Of a stretch of DNA of 64,000 bases, positions 36,338-44,967 are shown in pieces. Source of the stretch: Serinicoccus marinus DSM 15273 (GTDB lineage Bacteria > Actinomycetota > Actinomycetes > Actinomycetales > Dermatophilaceae). The stretch is from the NCBI RefSeq assembly GCF_008386315.1, contig NZ_CP043808.1, positions 1,364,001 through 1,428,000 of the forward strand. Reading direction: 5' to 3'. Each line of letters opens with the position of its first letter. Position 1 is the stretch's first letter. The position numbers and the translations under genes are program-made. The notes beneath the pieces are model-generated. The model had not been told where the DNA came from. It worked only from the letters and a program-made list of their open reading frames with translations, and did no database searches.

Positions 36338-36829
36338 TCATGCCTGCTGCGGCGCGGGGCGCCCTTCGGGGACCGAGGTCGAGGGTGATGCGGTGCGGCG
36401 TGGCCAGGCCCAGGCGGAGCGAAGGATGAAGGCGAGAACGCCGACTTCCAGTGCGACGCCGAGGACGTAGAAGTACATCCAGGGCTCGCCCAGTTCCCCC
36501 ACCGCGTTGAACGCCGCGAAGGGGACCTGTAGCGAGGCCACGACCAGGTTCGTGATGCGGTTTGCCCGCGCGGGAAGGCTCATCGAGAGCACGACCATGA
36601 GGATGGGTATGGCCAGGAGAGTCAAGGCCGAGATGGCCCAGGTGGGTGTGATGTCGAGCTCCCAGACGACCCCGGCCAGGATGCCGTCGACGACGCCGGG
36701 CTTGTAGAGGGCCAGGATGTCCACGTAGACGTAGAGGAACATGAAGCTGGTCCATGCTGCGGCGAGTTTGGCCTGCACGGGGATCGGTGGGGTATCGAGC
36801 CAATTCGGGGTGTTCGTTCGGTTGGTCAT
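36338..36829 (-). CDS. DUF6326-family membrane protein
   Basis: About 163 residues with four helices. The core FMFLYVYVDILALYKPGVVD, then MSLPARANRITNLVVASLQV and WMYFYVLGVALEVGVLAFIL is characteristic of DUF6326. I chose ATG 36829, which has GAAGAAGAA upstream, over an in-frame ATG 15 codons earlier. Function unknown; it is probably co-transcribed with the CPBP gene 40 bp downstream. Confidence 0.8.
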   Translation of the reverse strand: MTNRTNTPNWLDTPPIPVQAKLAAAWTSFMFLYVYVDILALYKPGVVDGILAGVVWELDITPTWAISALTLLAIPILMVVLSMSLPARANRITNLVVASLQVPFAAFNAVGELGEPWMYFYVLGVALEVGVLAFILRSAWAWPRRTASPSTSVPEGRPAPQQA

Positions 36830-36923
36830 CGGTTCTTCTTCCGGGGGAACGGGTCCCTCAGCCGCAGTGGGCATCAGGTCCGAGGGGGAAAGGGCATGAG
36901 GGGTCCTTCTTGTCTTTAAGTCC

Positions 36924-37955
36924 TCAGGTGGTGACCACGACCTTCCCCCGGGTGTGGCCGGCCCCGACGTGGCGGAGGGCCTCGGCCGCTTCGTCGAGGG
37001 GATAAATGCGGTCGATCACGGGTGTGATCTGCCCAGTCAGGAGGAGGTCGGCCACGGTGAGCAGGTCCCGGGGCTTTTCGACCGACACGAAAGGCTTCAG
37101 CTGCTGACGCGTGAATCCGGACAGCACGCGCGCTCTGATGATCCGACCGAGCGGGCCGAACCAGCGGCCGCCGCGTCCACTGTTGGGGATGAGCGTGCCG
37201 GTCGGCGTCAGCGCTCTGCGGACAGCTGCCAGAGGCTGGGCTTCCACGTTGTCGAGGATGACGTCGTAGCGTCTGTCGGTGCGCGTGAAGTCGGTCCTGG
37301 TGTAGTCCACGACGTGGTCGGCACCGAGCGAGCGGACCAGGTCGACGTTGCGGCTACTGCATACCCCGGTCACCTCGGCACCGAACGCCTTGGCGATCTG
37401 TACGGCGAAGGAGCCCACTCCGCCCGACGCTCCCGTAATCAGCACGGTCTGGCCAGGTCGAATCTCCGCGATGTCGCGCAATGCCTGCAATGCCGTCAAG
37501 GCCGACGTGGGAACCGCCGCCGCCTCCACGACTGATGTGCTGGCAGGCACGGGCACGATGTGGTCCCTCGGGACACAGGTGTACTCCGCGAGCGTTCCCG
37601 CTGTGCTCCAGCCGAACACCTCCTCGCCGGGGCGCACAGCGGTGACATTCTTCCCGACCGTTGCCACCACGCCGGCGAAATCCCGGCCAGGGATCCCGTG
37701 GCGCGGTCGGCGAAGCCCGAACACCAGGCGAAGCACGTACGGCTTGCCGGTCGTGACGAAGTAGTCCCCGGGATGTACCGAGGCCGCACCCACCTGGACG
37801 AGCACATCGCCTGGACCGGGCAACGGCACGTCGACCTCGATCGTCTTGAGCACCGAGGACGGGCCGTAGCGCTGCTGCGCGACGGCGCGCATCATTGCCG
37901 GTCTGTCCAGCGGCGCCTGGCGTGCTGGATCATCCGATGGCTGCGCGGCTTTCAC
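36924..37955 (-). CDS. NAD(P)H:quinone oxidoreductase-like MDR enzyme (no zinc)
   Basis: A protein of about 343 residues of the zeta-crystallin/QOR class. Marks are GRDFAGVVATVGKNVTAV, GTLAEYTCVP and the NADPH site TVLITGASGGVGSFAVQIAK. Zinc ligands are absent. GTG 37955 follows GAGGAGA. It diverges from a tetR gene across a region packed with GTACG half-sites, so it is the likely target of that repressor, perhaps a defence against an electrophile or quinone. Confidence 0.9.
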   Translation of the reverse strand: MKAAQPSDDPARQAPLDRPAMMRAVAQQRYGPSSVLKTIEVDVPLPGPGDVLVQVGAASVHPGDYFVTTGKPYVLRLVFGLRRPRHGIPGRDFAGVVATVGKNVTAVRPGEEVFGWSTAGTLAEYTCVPRDHIVPVPASTSVVEAAAVPTSALTALQALRDIAEIRPGQTVLITGASGGVGSFAVQIAKAFGAEVTGVCSSRNVDLVRSLGADHVVDYTRTDFTRTDRRYDVILDNVEAQPLAAVRRALTPTGTLIPNSGRGGRWFGPLGRIIRARVLSGFTRQQLKPFVSVEKPRDLLTVADLLLTGQITPVIDRIYPLDEAAEALRHVGAGHTRGKVVVTT

Positions 37956-37995
37956 CGACGTCTCCTCACGTCTTAGGAACAAGCTGTGACCGGTT

Positions 37996-38022
37996 CGTAC
38001 GGCGTACGAAGCGCCGTACGAC
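37996..38022. promoter_or_regulatory. palindromic operator between oxidoreductase and tetR
   Basis: A perfect 10-bp inverted repeat (TCGTACGGCG and its complement, spacer 7) within a stretch where GTACG-type half-sites recur through 38046. The spacer itself contains another CGTACG-type core. It is placed to control both divergent genes. Confidence 0.75.
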
Positions 38023-38078
38023 GTACTATCAACGTACGCTGTACGATTGTCAAGAGGGTTGAGGAAGGGAGGTCACCC

Positions 38079-38753
38079 GTGTCTGTGGGGAACGAGCGTC
38101 AGTCCGCATCGGAGACCGGTTTGAGCAGGCATCGGGTCGTGGCCGAGGCCGTCCGGCTCGCCGACCGCGACGGGGTCCACGGGCTGAGCATGCGCCGGCT
38201 GGCAGGCGCGCTCGACGTGGGCGCCATGTCGCTGTACCACTATGTGGCAAGCAAGGAGGAGTTGCTGGACGCCATGATCGACGTGGTGTTCGAAGAGATC
38301 GAGCTCCCGCCCGAGGAGAGCGACTGGCAGTCGGCGATGCGACGGCGGGCGGCATCGGCCCGGCAGGTTCTCGCACGCCACCCGTGGGCGACCGGCCTGA
38401 TCGAGTCGCGGACAACGCCGGGGCCCGCCAACCTCCGCCACCGCGAAGCGGTCACCGCCTGCCTGCGCAGGTCTGGCTTCACGGTCCTCATGGCGACGCA
38501 CGCCAACTGGTTGCTCGACAGCTACGTCTACGGACACGCCCTGCAGGAAGCCAGCCTGCCGTTCGACACCCCCCACGAGCTCGCGGACATGGTCGAGGAA
38601 GTCTACCTGCCCCAGCTTCCTCCCGACCAGTTTCCCTACCTCCACGAGTCCGCCGTGACGCTGGTCGCCGCCGGCTACGACCCGGCAGAGGAGTTCATCT
38701 TCGGCCTCGACCTCATCCTATCCGCGCTCGAGCCCCTGAGAGCCTCCGCATAG
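38079..38753 (+). CDS. TetR-family regulator (TetR_C_1 type)
   Basis: A 224-residue repressor. The helix-turn-helix region is SRHRVVAEAVRLADRDG, then LSMRRLAGALDVGAMSLYHY. The C-terminal half resembles the TetR_C_1 ligand domain (HPWATGLIESRTTPGPANLR, then LLDSYVYGHALQEA). I chose GTG 38079 because GGAAGGGAGGTC precedes it; a longer frame would run through the operator. It is predicted to repress itself and the divergent oxidoreductase. Confidence 0.9.
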   Translation: MSVGNERQSASETGLSRHRVVAEAVRLADRDGVHGLSMRRLAGALDVGAMSLYHYVASKEELLDAMIDVVFEEIELPPEESDWQSAMRRRAASARQVLARHPWATGLIESRTTPGPANLRHREAVTACLRRSGFTVLMATHANWLLDSYVYGHALQEASLPFDTPHELADMVEEVYLPQLPPDQFPYLHESAVTLVAAGYDPAEEFIFGLDLILSALEPLRASA

Positions 38754-38882
38754 TCGGACAGGCCGAGGGGCGGTCCTGCTCGGTAACTCAGGAATGTCTG
38801 TGAGACAGGCCACGGCCCGCAACCCCATCAGGACGACGAAGCCTCCCCATACCGTCTCGGGCGGCCCTGCCGCAGGCGCAGC

Positions 38883-38918
38883 CAGCGCTGCTCACAGCAG
38901 CGCTGCTTTGAGCAGCGC
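38883..38918. promoter_or_regulatory. overlapping inverted repeats upstream of the clpP pair
   Basis: CAGCGCTGCT pairs with its complement across CAC (38883-38905). The right arm also pairs onward (GCGCTGCT across TTG) to 38918. The element therefore has three AGCAGCGC-type half-sites in 36 bp, 38 bp before the first clpP start. It is a good candidate operator for the ClgR-like protein encoded after the pair. Confidence 0.6.
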
Positions 38919-38956
38919 CGTGACGTCTGGGCCGAATCCTCACTGAGAGTGGTCAC

Positions 38957-39577
38957 ATGAGCACCAAATCAGCACCGGCGGGTCGATCTCTGGACGAGGA
39001 GATGTATCGGCGACTGTTTGAGCGTCGAACGCTGCTCCTGGGCGAACCGCTGGAGGACTGGAACGCCAACCGCTTGTGCAATGGCCTGCTCTTGCTGGCC
39101 GTCGAGAACCCGGCCGCGGACATCAGGCTACTCATCAACTCACCCGGCGGCTCGGTGCCGGGCATGCTCGCGATCCGCGACTGCATGCGAGCGATCGGGA
39201 ATGACGTGGTCACAGTCAACGTCGGCATGGCCTACAGTGCCGGTCAGTTCCTGCTGTCCTCCGGCACCCCGGGAAAGCGGTTCGCGATGCCACGCTCCAA
39301 GGTGCTGCTGCACCAGGGGTCGGCCGGCATCGGTGGCACGGCAATGGACATCGCCATCCAGGCCGACGACCTGCGGCATACCCGGGACACCGTCCTGAGC
39401 CTGATTGCCGAGGACACCGGTCAGGACGTGACCACCGTGGAGCGCGACTCGCGGCGGGACCGATGGTTCGATGCGCACGAGGCGATCGACTATGGGTTCG
39501 TGGACCACGTCATCGACAACATCGACCAGGTGATGCCGGTCGCCAGCCGGCCGGTCGGCCTCGGAGGACGTCCATGA
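38957..39577 (+). CDS. clpP: ATP-dependent Clp protease proteolytic subunit-like protein (first of pair)
   Basis: A 206-residue serine peptidase of the ClpP fold. The nucleophile is Ser in [16 protein letters not shown], the His is in [11 protein letters not shown], and the third residue is probably Asp in [35 protein letters not shown] is the conserved substrate strand. The motif around the serine (YSAGQ) differs from the usual ASMAA of housekeeping ClpP, so this is a divergent accessory copy. Its stop overlaps the next clpP start (ATGA), suggesting a hetero-oligomer. Confidence 0.88.
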   Translation: MSTKSAPAGRSLDEEMYRRLFERRTLLLGEPLEDWNANRLCNGLLLLAVENPAADIRLLINSPGGSVPGMLAIRDCMRAIGNDVVTVNVGMAYSAGQFLLSSGTPGKRFAMPRSKVLLHQGSAGIGGTAMDIAIQADDLRHTRDTVLSLIAEDTGQDVTTVERDSRRDRWFDAHEAIDYGFVDHVIDNIDQVMPVASRPVGLGGRP

Positions 39578-40175
39578 GCAGCTACCCCATCCCCTACGTC
39601 ACCACCCGCACCCACCAGGGAGAGCGCACGGTCGACATCTACTCCAGGCTGCTCGCCGACCGGATCGTCTACCTCGGCACCCCGATAGACGACGGGGTCG
39701 CCAACGCGATCATCGCCCAGCTCATTCACCTGGAGTCCGACGATCCAGACCAGCCGGTCCAGCTCTACATCAACTCCCCGGGCGGCTCGATCCCCGCGAT
39801 GCTGGCGATCTACGACGCGATGCAGTTCGTGCGGGCGGAGGTTCACACCACCTGCGTGGGACAAGCTGCCTCCACGGCGGCTGTGCTGCTCGCCGGTGGC
39901 GAGGCCGGGCGTCGGGCGATCCTGCCGCACGGCAGGGTCGTCATCCACGCGCCTGCCGCCGAGGGACGAGGCGCGATCCCCGACCTGATTCTGGAGGCCG
40001 ACGAGGTCGAACGGGTCCGCACCATGCTCGAGGAGGTGCTTGCCACTCATACCGGCAAGCCACGAGAGCAGATCCGGAGGACACCGAGCGCGACTTGATC
40101 CTCACTGCAGAGGGGGCCGTGAACTACGGCGTCGTCGACGCCGTCTACACCAGCCGCGTCAGCAATGGCGAGTGA
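39574..40175 (+). pseudogene. clpP: ClpP-like protease subunit (second of pair), one frameshift
   Basis: ClpP fold with Ser in [17 protein letters not shown], His in [11 protein letters not shown] and the family segment [20 protein letters not shown] at the end. One G appears to be missing near 40078, so the uncorrected frame stops at 40098 and loses the Asp and the last helix. Restoring it gives about 200 residues. Twin clpP genes form mixed tetradecamers in many actinomycetes, which fits this pair. Confidence 0.85.
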
Positions 40176-40178
40176 GCG

Positions 40179-40475
40179 TCAGGCCGCCAGGCAGACCGGG
40201 CCGCGACTCATCTGCGTGGCAGCCCGCCGCGTGACCTCACCAGCACCAAGGTCCAAAGCGCCGGCGACCGCGCTGTGCACTTCGGAGGAAGGGTCCTTGC
40301 GGCCACGCTCAATCTCCGAAAGATACTGCGGCGCAATGCCCGCGCGCTCGGCGACGTCAATGATCCGCTCGCCCCGGTCGAGTCGCTCCTGCCGGACGGT
40401 GTCACCCACCGCCTCACGCCACAAGGGCTCGGCCAACGTTGTGTGACGGCTCGGGAAGCGGATCACCTCGGACAC
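40179..40475 (-). CDS. ClgR-like XRE-family regulator
   Basis: A 98-residue helix-turn-helix protein from GTG 40475. The core VGDTVRQERLDRGERIIDVA, then AGIAPQYLSEIERGRKDPSS and SAVAGALDL matches the ClgR family, which controls clp genes in actinomycetes. It is convergent with the twin clpP genes, its stop four bases from theirs, so the three form a compact regulated unit. The upstream inverted repeats at 38883-38918 are the likely target. Confidence 0.82.
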   Translation of the reverse strand: MSEVIRFPSRHTTLAEPLWREAVGDTVRQERLDRGERIIDVAERAGIAPQYLSEIERGRKDPSSEVHSAVAGALDLGAGEVTRRAATQMSRGPVCLAA

Positions 40476-40722
40476 ATTGCCCAGCCTACCCAACGGCAAC
40501 CTGCCATCCGGTCCCACGAGACTGATGCTCCGTTCTGCCGCTTGGCAGCGCATAGGAACATCATGCTGCGGCCCGGGCCGAGCAGCCTGAGCCTGAGAGA
40601 TCCTGCCGGCAAGACCGCACGCGTACCCGTCCCAATGCGCGCGACTGGCGGCGGTATGACGCGCTTCCAGAGGGATCGACCGGCGGCATGTGCGTGCGTT
40701 TCCCGCCGTGAGCAGGTGCGGC

Positions 40723-41381
40723 CTAGTTGCCGTTGAGCGCGCGTGCCACGAGTGGTGACACATCGGCAGCGGGATTGCGCCAGTCGACCCGTGATGGATG
40801 AGTGACTGAAACCACCTTGAGTCCGTCTCGCCCAAGATGGGTGTGGCTGGTCCAGCCGCGGTTGTTCTGCTCTACGAATTGGTCAATTTGTTCGTGGGCG
40901 TCGAGTCGTCTGCGCACGTAGGCACCGGTCTTCTTGCCAAGGCACACGATGACGTCCACGTCGAGGCTGTCGACCACCGTTTGGTGGAATGGCCAGCATA
41001 GGTCTGCGAGGCGGTCGAAACTCCCCACGAGGTCCGCTTCCCCTCGTGTCCGACTGAAGATCAGGCAACTGGCAGGGACCTCCGTCGGGTTGAGAGAGAG
41101 TCGACGCAGGAGTGGAGCACGCTGTGATCAATGCGTCCGGCCAGCTTCCACGTATGTGTCAGAAAGGCGGAGTACGCGGACGGCCCGTTCCTGATGTTGT
41201 GCAACTGCTGACGGACCGTCTCCGGGCCGTCGCTGCCGGGGTTCTCCGCAAGCAAGTAGAGCCGAGACCGACCAGCGAAAGCGGCTTCTCCGGAGTAGAA
41301 CGCGTGGCCAGGGACGTCCATCAACTCATCCGGGATGAGTGCGGCGAGTCGATCGACGGCAGGAGTGGGCCTCGTTGACAC
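40723..41381 (-). pseudogene. uracil-DNA glycosylase-family-like protein, one frameshift
   Basis: The N-terminal part (AFAGRSRLYLLAENPGSDGP, then SAYSAFLTHTWK) and the C-terminal part (SLDVDVIVCLGKKTGAYVRR, then GLKVVSVTHPSRVDWRN) resemble UDG-superfamily proteins with a final His-Pro-Ser motif. The two parts are in different frames; one C seems to be missing near 41110. Restored, the protein is about 219 residues. Base-excision activity is not certain because the first motif is not canonical. Confidence 0.6.
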
Positions 41382-41544
41382 GCTCGTCAGACTAACGAGC
41401 GAACCGCGCGATCGCCGTTCAGGACCATTCGGACAGCGGCGCCAGCGCGCCCACCGCGCCCACCGCGCGGCCCGCGGCATGTGCGTGCGCCAGGATCCTG
41501 GCGCTAGCCGACGTCTCGGGACCTCGTCCAGTAGGTTCACGACC

Positions 41545-41715
41545 ATGGGCAAGTACTGGGACCGAACGCTCGAGTACCTGGGTTTCCGACGCCCGCAGCG
41601 CGACGGCTATCACCAGTCGAGGTATCAGTGGGTGTGCGATCGCTGTGGTGCCACAATTCAGCCTGAGCAGCACGACCGGCACGATGCTTGGCACCGGCAA
41701 CTAGCTGCCGGCTGA
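41545..41715 (+). CDS. small C2H2-type zinc-finger protein
   Basis: A 56-residue protein from ATG 41545. WVCDRCGATIQPEQHDRHDA, then WHRQL contains a Cys-Cys...His-His arrangement that can bind one zinc. The basic N-terminus (GFRRPQRDGYHQSRYQ) may bind nucleic acid. Such tiny proteins are common and uncharacterised in actinomycetes. Confidence 0.6.
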   Translation: MGKYWDRTLEYLGFRRPQRDGYHQSRYQWVCDRCGATIQPEQHDRHDAWHRQLAAG

Positions 41716-41731
41716 GACGAACGAACCCCCC

Positions 41732-41760
41732 GCGGCAGTAGCGTGCGGACCACGCTCAGT
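41732..41760. repeat. 29-bp hairpin repeat, single copy next to the left long repeat
   Basis: One unit of the family described at 48739. It starts GCGGCAGTAGCGTG and contains an AGCGTG/CACGCT stem with loop CGGAC. It abuts the left 346-bp direct repeat exactly. Confidence 0.85.
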
Positions 41761-42106
41761 GCGGCATGAGAGTAAGGCCCGGAGTCTGTGCGTCGCTTAA
41801 CCATCTGGAGTATGTCGAGACGGGCGTGATCGCGCAGTCGCGTTAAGACGAGGGCACAGTGGCCGGCCATTTGCCCTCCTGACGGGCCGTGATGTGAGGA
41901 TTGGGGACATGAAGACCGTCATCCTTGTCTTGCTCGCCCTCTGGCTCGTGTTCGCCGTCCTCGGGGCGGTGCTCGAGGGTCTGCTCTGGTTAACGATCAT
42001 CGGCCTCGTGGCCTTCGCGGCCACCGCCGCCTGGGGCTGGCTGAAGCTGCGCCGCTGACCGCACGACACAACTACATGCAGGCTGCTATTGGACGCGCGG
42101 GTCGCG
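41761..42106. repeat. long direct repeat, left copy (346 bp)
   Basis: Identical to 47532-47877 except for three visible substitutions, in the same orientation, 5771 bp apart. It starts GCGGCATGAG directly after a 29-bp repeat unit and ends GTCGCG. It includes a complete small membrane-protein gene and its upstream region. Confidence 0.95.
41909..42058 (+). CDS. 49-residue hydrophobic protein, left copy
   Basis: Starts MKTVILVLLALWLVFAVLGA and ends WGWLKLRR. It is almost entirely two transmembrane helices with a basic C-terminal anchor, like short hydrophobic proteins found across actinomycetes. GAGGA lies about ten bases upstream. The protein is identical to the one encoded at 47680-47829. 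Confidence 0.75.
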   Translation: MKTVILVLLALWLVFAVLGAVLEGLLWLTIIGLVAFAATAAWGWLKLRR

Positions 42107-42124
42107 TCATGTCAGGATGTGGCT

Positions 42125-42791
42125 GTGAACGGTGCAGGTCAGGGAGCGCCGCTGGTTGCGGGTCGGTTGTCCGTGCATCAAGTGATGAAGGCGCTTAGCG
42201 AGCTCCGCCCCGTCTTTCACTCAGAAGCCGACCTGCAGCACTCGTTCGCCAGGACTCTTTGGGAGACCGATACCGCCATCCACACGCGGCTTGAGACTAG
42301 ACAAGGAGACCACGGGAGTACCTTGATCTCCTTGCGACCAGCCCTCATGCGCAGACGGCGATTGAGTTCAAGTATTGGACGCGGAATTGGGTCGGCACCG
42401 CGGGACAAGGCGCTGAGAGTTACTCGCTGCGCAACCACTCAGCCACCGACCTGGCACGACGCAACTTCGTGTTCGACATAGAACGGTTGGAACGCTTCGC
42501 GGTGGGCGGGGAGCGAACGGACTCGCCGTCCTACTAACGAATGAACCGTCACTATGGACCCCACCGCGGACCCAGCGGTCCACACGTGATGGCGAGTTCC
42601 GACTGCACGAGGGGCGGGTTCTGTCTGGGACCCTCCTTTGGGGAAACGGAGACTACCCAGCCAACACTCGTCACCTGGACGGTGAGTACCCGTTGCGCTG
42701 GTGCGACTACTCGGAGTTGCCCGGGGCGGGTGGCAAGTTCCGGTACCTCGTGGTGGAGACGAACCCGACCAAGCCTGGGCTGCCGGGGTAG
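42125..42791 (+). pseudogene. conserved hypothetical protein with possible PD-(D/E)XK nuclease core, frameshifted twice
   Basis: Reading across two frame changes (near 42313 and 42515, each one missing base) gives a continuous protein of about 220 residues: LQHSFARTLWETDTAIHTRL, REYLDLLATSPHAQTAIEFK, YWTRNWVGTAG, AVLLTNEPSLWTP, LHEGRVLSGTLLWGNGDYPA and KFRYLVVETNPTKPG. The Asp in YLDLL and the Glu-Phe-Lys of AIEFKYW fit a PD-(D/E)XK nuclease active site (inference). GTG 42125 is the likely start. The gene lies just inside the left long repeat. Confidence 0.55.
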
Positions 42792-42915
42792 CGCGCTGGG
42801 CGCAGGCCACAAATGGTGTCCGACCCGAAGTTGCCGCTCGGCGGCAGAAGAGGATGCTTTTCGCGTGCTCCCGTGAGCTGTCGCGACCCCGACTTCCCGC
42901 GATTTGACCGACCAC

Positions 42916-43803
42916 CTATTCCTGGTTTGGGTCTGCAAGGGAGAGGGCCTGGATGACCGCGCTGATGGCGGGGCGGCTTTGGCCGCCGGTGCGGGTGGCG
43001 GTGAACACGCGTCGACGCGGCCGTCCCGGCAGTGGAATGATCCGGACGGCTGGCCGTTGGGCGGCCTCGGCCAGTTGCGGGAGCAGTGCGGCTGCGAGCC
43101 CGTTCTCGACCATGCGTAGTTGCACCTGCAGGTCGGTCGTGGTGATGAGCACGTCGGGTTCGAACCCGGCCTCTCGGCAGGCCCGGACGGCCCACTCGTG
43201 CGCCGGGGTTCCTGGCGGCTCCATGGCCATCGGACGCCCCGCCAGGTCGCTCAGCCGAACTTCACCCCAGCCCCGGGGCACGATGAGGTGCAGTCCGTCG
43301 GTGAGCAGGTCCTCGCGGGTAACACCGAGAGTGCGGGGCAGCGGATGTCCGGGGTACTCCTCAGCGAGCACCAGGTCGTAGTCGCCGCCCGCCAGCGTCG
43401 GCAACGACACGTCGGGCTCGAGCTCGGTGACCTCCACCCGCAGGTCCGGGTGCCGCCCGCGCAGGTCGATCAGGGTCGGGGGCAGCAGCGCCAGCACCGC
43501 GCTCTGGAACGCTGCCACCCGCACTCTCCCCGTCACCTCAGCGCCCAGTGCTGCCAGCCCCGCCTCCGCGCGCTCGAGCTCGGCCAGCAGCCGCACCGCG
43601 TGCGTGACGAGCAGCTCGCCCGCCGCCGTCAGCCGCACGCGCCGCCCGACCGGCTCCAGCAGCGCGACCCCGGCCTCCTTCTCGAGCGCGCCGAGCTGGG
43701 AGGAGACCGTCGAGGGGCTGTAGGACAGCGCCTGCGCGACCGCGCCGACCGTGCCGCGGCGCGAGAGCTCGACGAGCAGCCGCAGGCGTCGCAGTTCCAG
43801 CAT
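42916..43803 (-). CDS. LysR-family transcriptional regulator
   Basis: A 295-residue regulator. The winged helix is LRLLVELSRRGTVGAVAQAL, then SYSPSTVSSQLGALEKEAGV. The periplasmic-binding-like effector domain follows. It diverges from the diaminopropionate ammonia-lyase gene with a LysR-type box between them, so it is the probable activator of the three-gene catabolic operon. Confidence 0.92.
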   Translation of the reverse strand: MLELRRLRLLVELSRRGTVGAVAQALSYSPSTVSSQLGALEKEAGVALLEPVGRRVRLTAAGELLVTHAVRLLAELERAEAGLAALGAEVTGRVRVAAFQSAVLALLPPTLIDLRGRHPDLRVEVTELEPDVSLPTLAGGDYDLVLAEEYPGHPLPRTLGVTREDLLTDGLHLIVPRGWGEVRLSDLAGRPMAMEPPGTPAHEWAVRACREAGFEPDVLITTTDLQVQLRMVENGLAAALLPQLAEAAQRPAVRIIPLPGRPRRRVFTATRTGGQSRPAISAVIQALSLADPNQE

Positions 43804-43823
43804 GTCCCCACCTCGCAGCCGAT

Positions 43824-43840
43824 GTTCGGGTATGCCGAAC
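43824..43840. promoter_or_regulatory. LysR-type operator in the divergent promoter
   Basis: GTTCGG and its complement with a five-base spacer, including a T-N11-A core (T at 43826, A at 43838), lie between the LysR gene and the ammonia-lyase gene. The spacer contains a GGTATGCC word. Confidence 0.6.
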
Positions 43841-43899
43841 GGTTTCGTGCGATTCTAGGCGCTAGACGTGGACGGTTGCTGGCGCCGAGACTGGCCGGT

Positions 43900-44967
43900 A
43901 TGACGTCCTGGTACAGCAACCCTGCCGCGCGGCACCGGTCCATGCCCAACGAGGCGTCGGGCGCGGCGCGGGAGTTCCACCGCACACTGCCCGGTTACCA
44001 GCCCACCCCGTTGGTCGACCTGCCCGCCATGGCTGCCGAACTCGGTGTAGGCCGTGTCCTGGTCAAGGACGAATCGTCGCGGCTCGGGCTGCCCGCGTTC
44101 AAGATCCTGGGTGCCTCGTGGGCCTGTCGGCAGACACTGGAGCACCACCCCGGCGCGCGCCTGGTCACCGCCACAGATGGCAACCACGGTCGGGCGGTCG
44201 CCCGGACGGCCCGCGAGCTGGGCACTGCGGCGACGGTCTTCGTCCCCGACGTCATGCTCGAGAGCACCGCCGCGCGCGTCGTGGACGAAGGTGCGCAGGT
44301 GGTCCGGGTCGACGGCGACTACGACGTGACCGTGCGTGCCGCGGCCGCGCACGCCGACGCCGACCCGGGCCGCGAGCTGGTGCAGGACACGGCCTGGGAC
44401 GGCTACGAGCAGGTGCCGCAGTGGATCGTGGAGGGCTACCGGACGCTGCTCGCCGAGGTCGACGAGGCGCCCGGTCGGAAGCCGGACCTCGTCGCGGTGC
44501 CGGTCGGCGTCGGGTCCCTGGCGCAGGCCGTGGTCGAGCACTACCGCAGTGGTGAAGCACCGCACGCCGTGACGTCCCCAGCGGGCAGCGACGTCTACCC
44601 CACACGTGTGCTGTCCGTCGAGCCCGACACCGCCGCGGGGCTGCTCGCGAGCCTGCGCGCCGGCACACCCGTGCCGGTGCCGACCGCCTCGACCGTCATG
44701 GCCGGCCTCAACTGCGGCACCGTCTCCAGCCTCGCCTGGCCGGTGCTGCAGCGCGGCTGCGACGCCGCCGTCGCCGTCACCGATGAGGCGGCGCTGGCCG
44801 CATCTCGCGACCTGGAGACACTCGGCGTCTCCTCAGGCCCGTGCGGCGCCGCCACCCTGGCCGGGGTCCGCGCTGCGCTCGCCGACCCCGGCCGGCGTAC
44901 CGACCTCGACCTCCCCCAGGACGCCGTCGTCGTCCTGCTTTCCACCGAAGGACTGGACTCCGCATGA
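43900..44967 (+). CDS. diaminopropionate ammonia-lyase-like PLP enzyme
   Basis: A 355-residue fold-type II PLP enzyme. The Schiff-base lysine is in ESSRLGLPAFKILGASW. The catalytic stretch TATDGNHGRAVARTARELG and the phosphate-binding region VPVGVGSLAQ follow. The pattern matches diaminopropionate ammonia-lyases (YgeX type), which turn 2,3-diaminopropionate into pyruvate and two ammonia; serine/threonine dehydratases are the nearest alternative. ATG 43900 gives MTSWYSNPAA. Its stop overlaps the next start (ATGA). Confidence 0.85.
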   Translation: MTSWYSNPAARHRSMPNEASGAAREFHRTLPGYQPTPLVDLPAMAAELGVGRVLVKDESSRLGLPAFKILGASWACRQTLEHHPGARLVTATDGNHGRAVARTARELGTAATVFVPDVMLESTAARVVDEGAQVVRVDGDYDVTVRAAAAHADADPGRELVQDTAWDGYEQVPQWIVEGYRTLLAEVDEAPGRKPDLVAVPVGVGSLAQAVVEHYRSGEAPHAVTSPAGSDVYPTRVLSVEPDTAAGLLASLRAGTPVPVPTASTVMAGLNCGTVSSLAWPVLQRGCDAAVAVTDEAALAASRDLETLGVSSGPCGAATLAGVRAALADPGRRTDLDLPQDAVVVLLSTEGLDSA

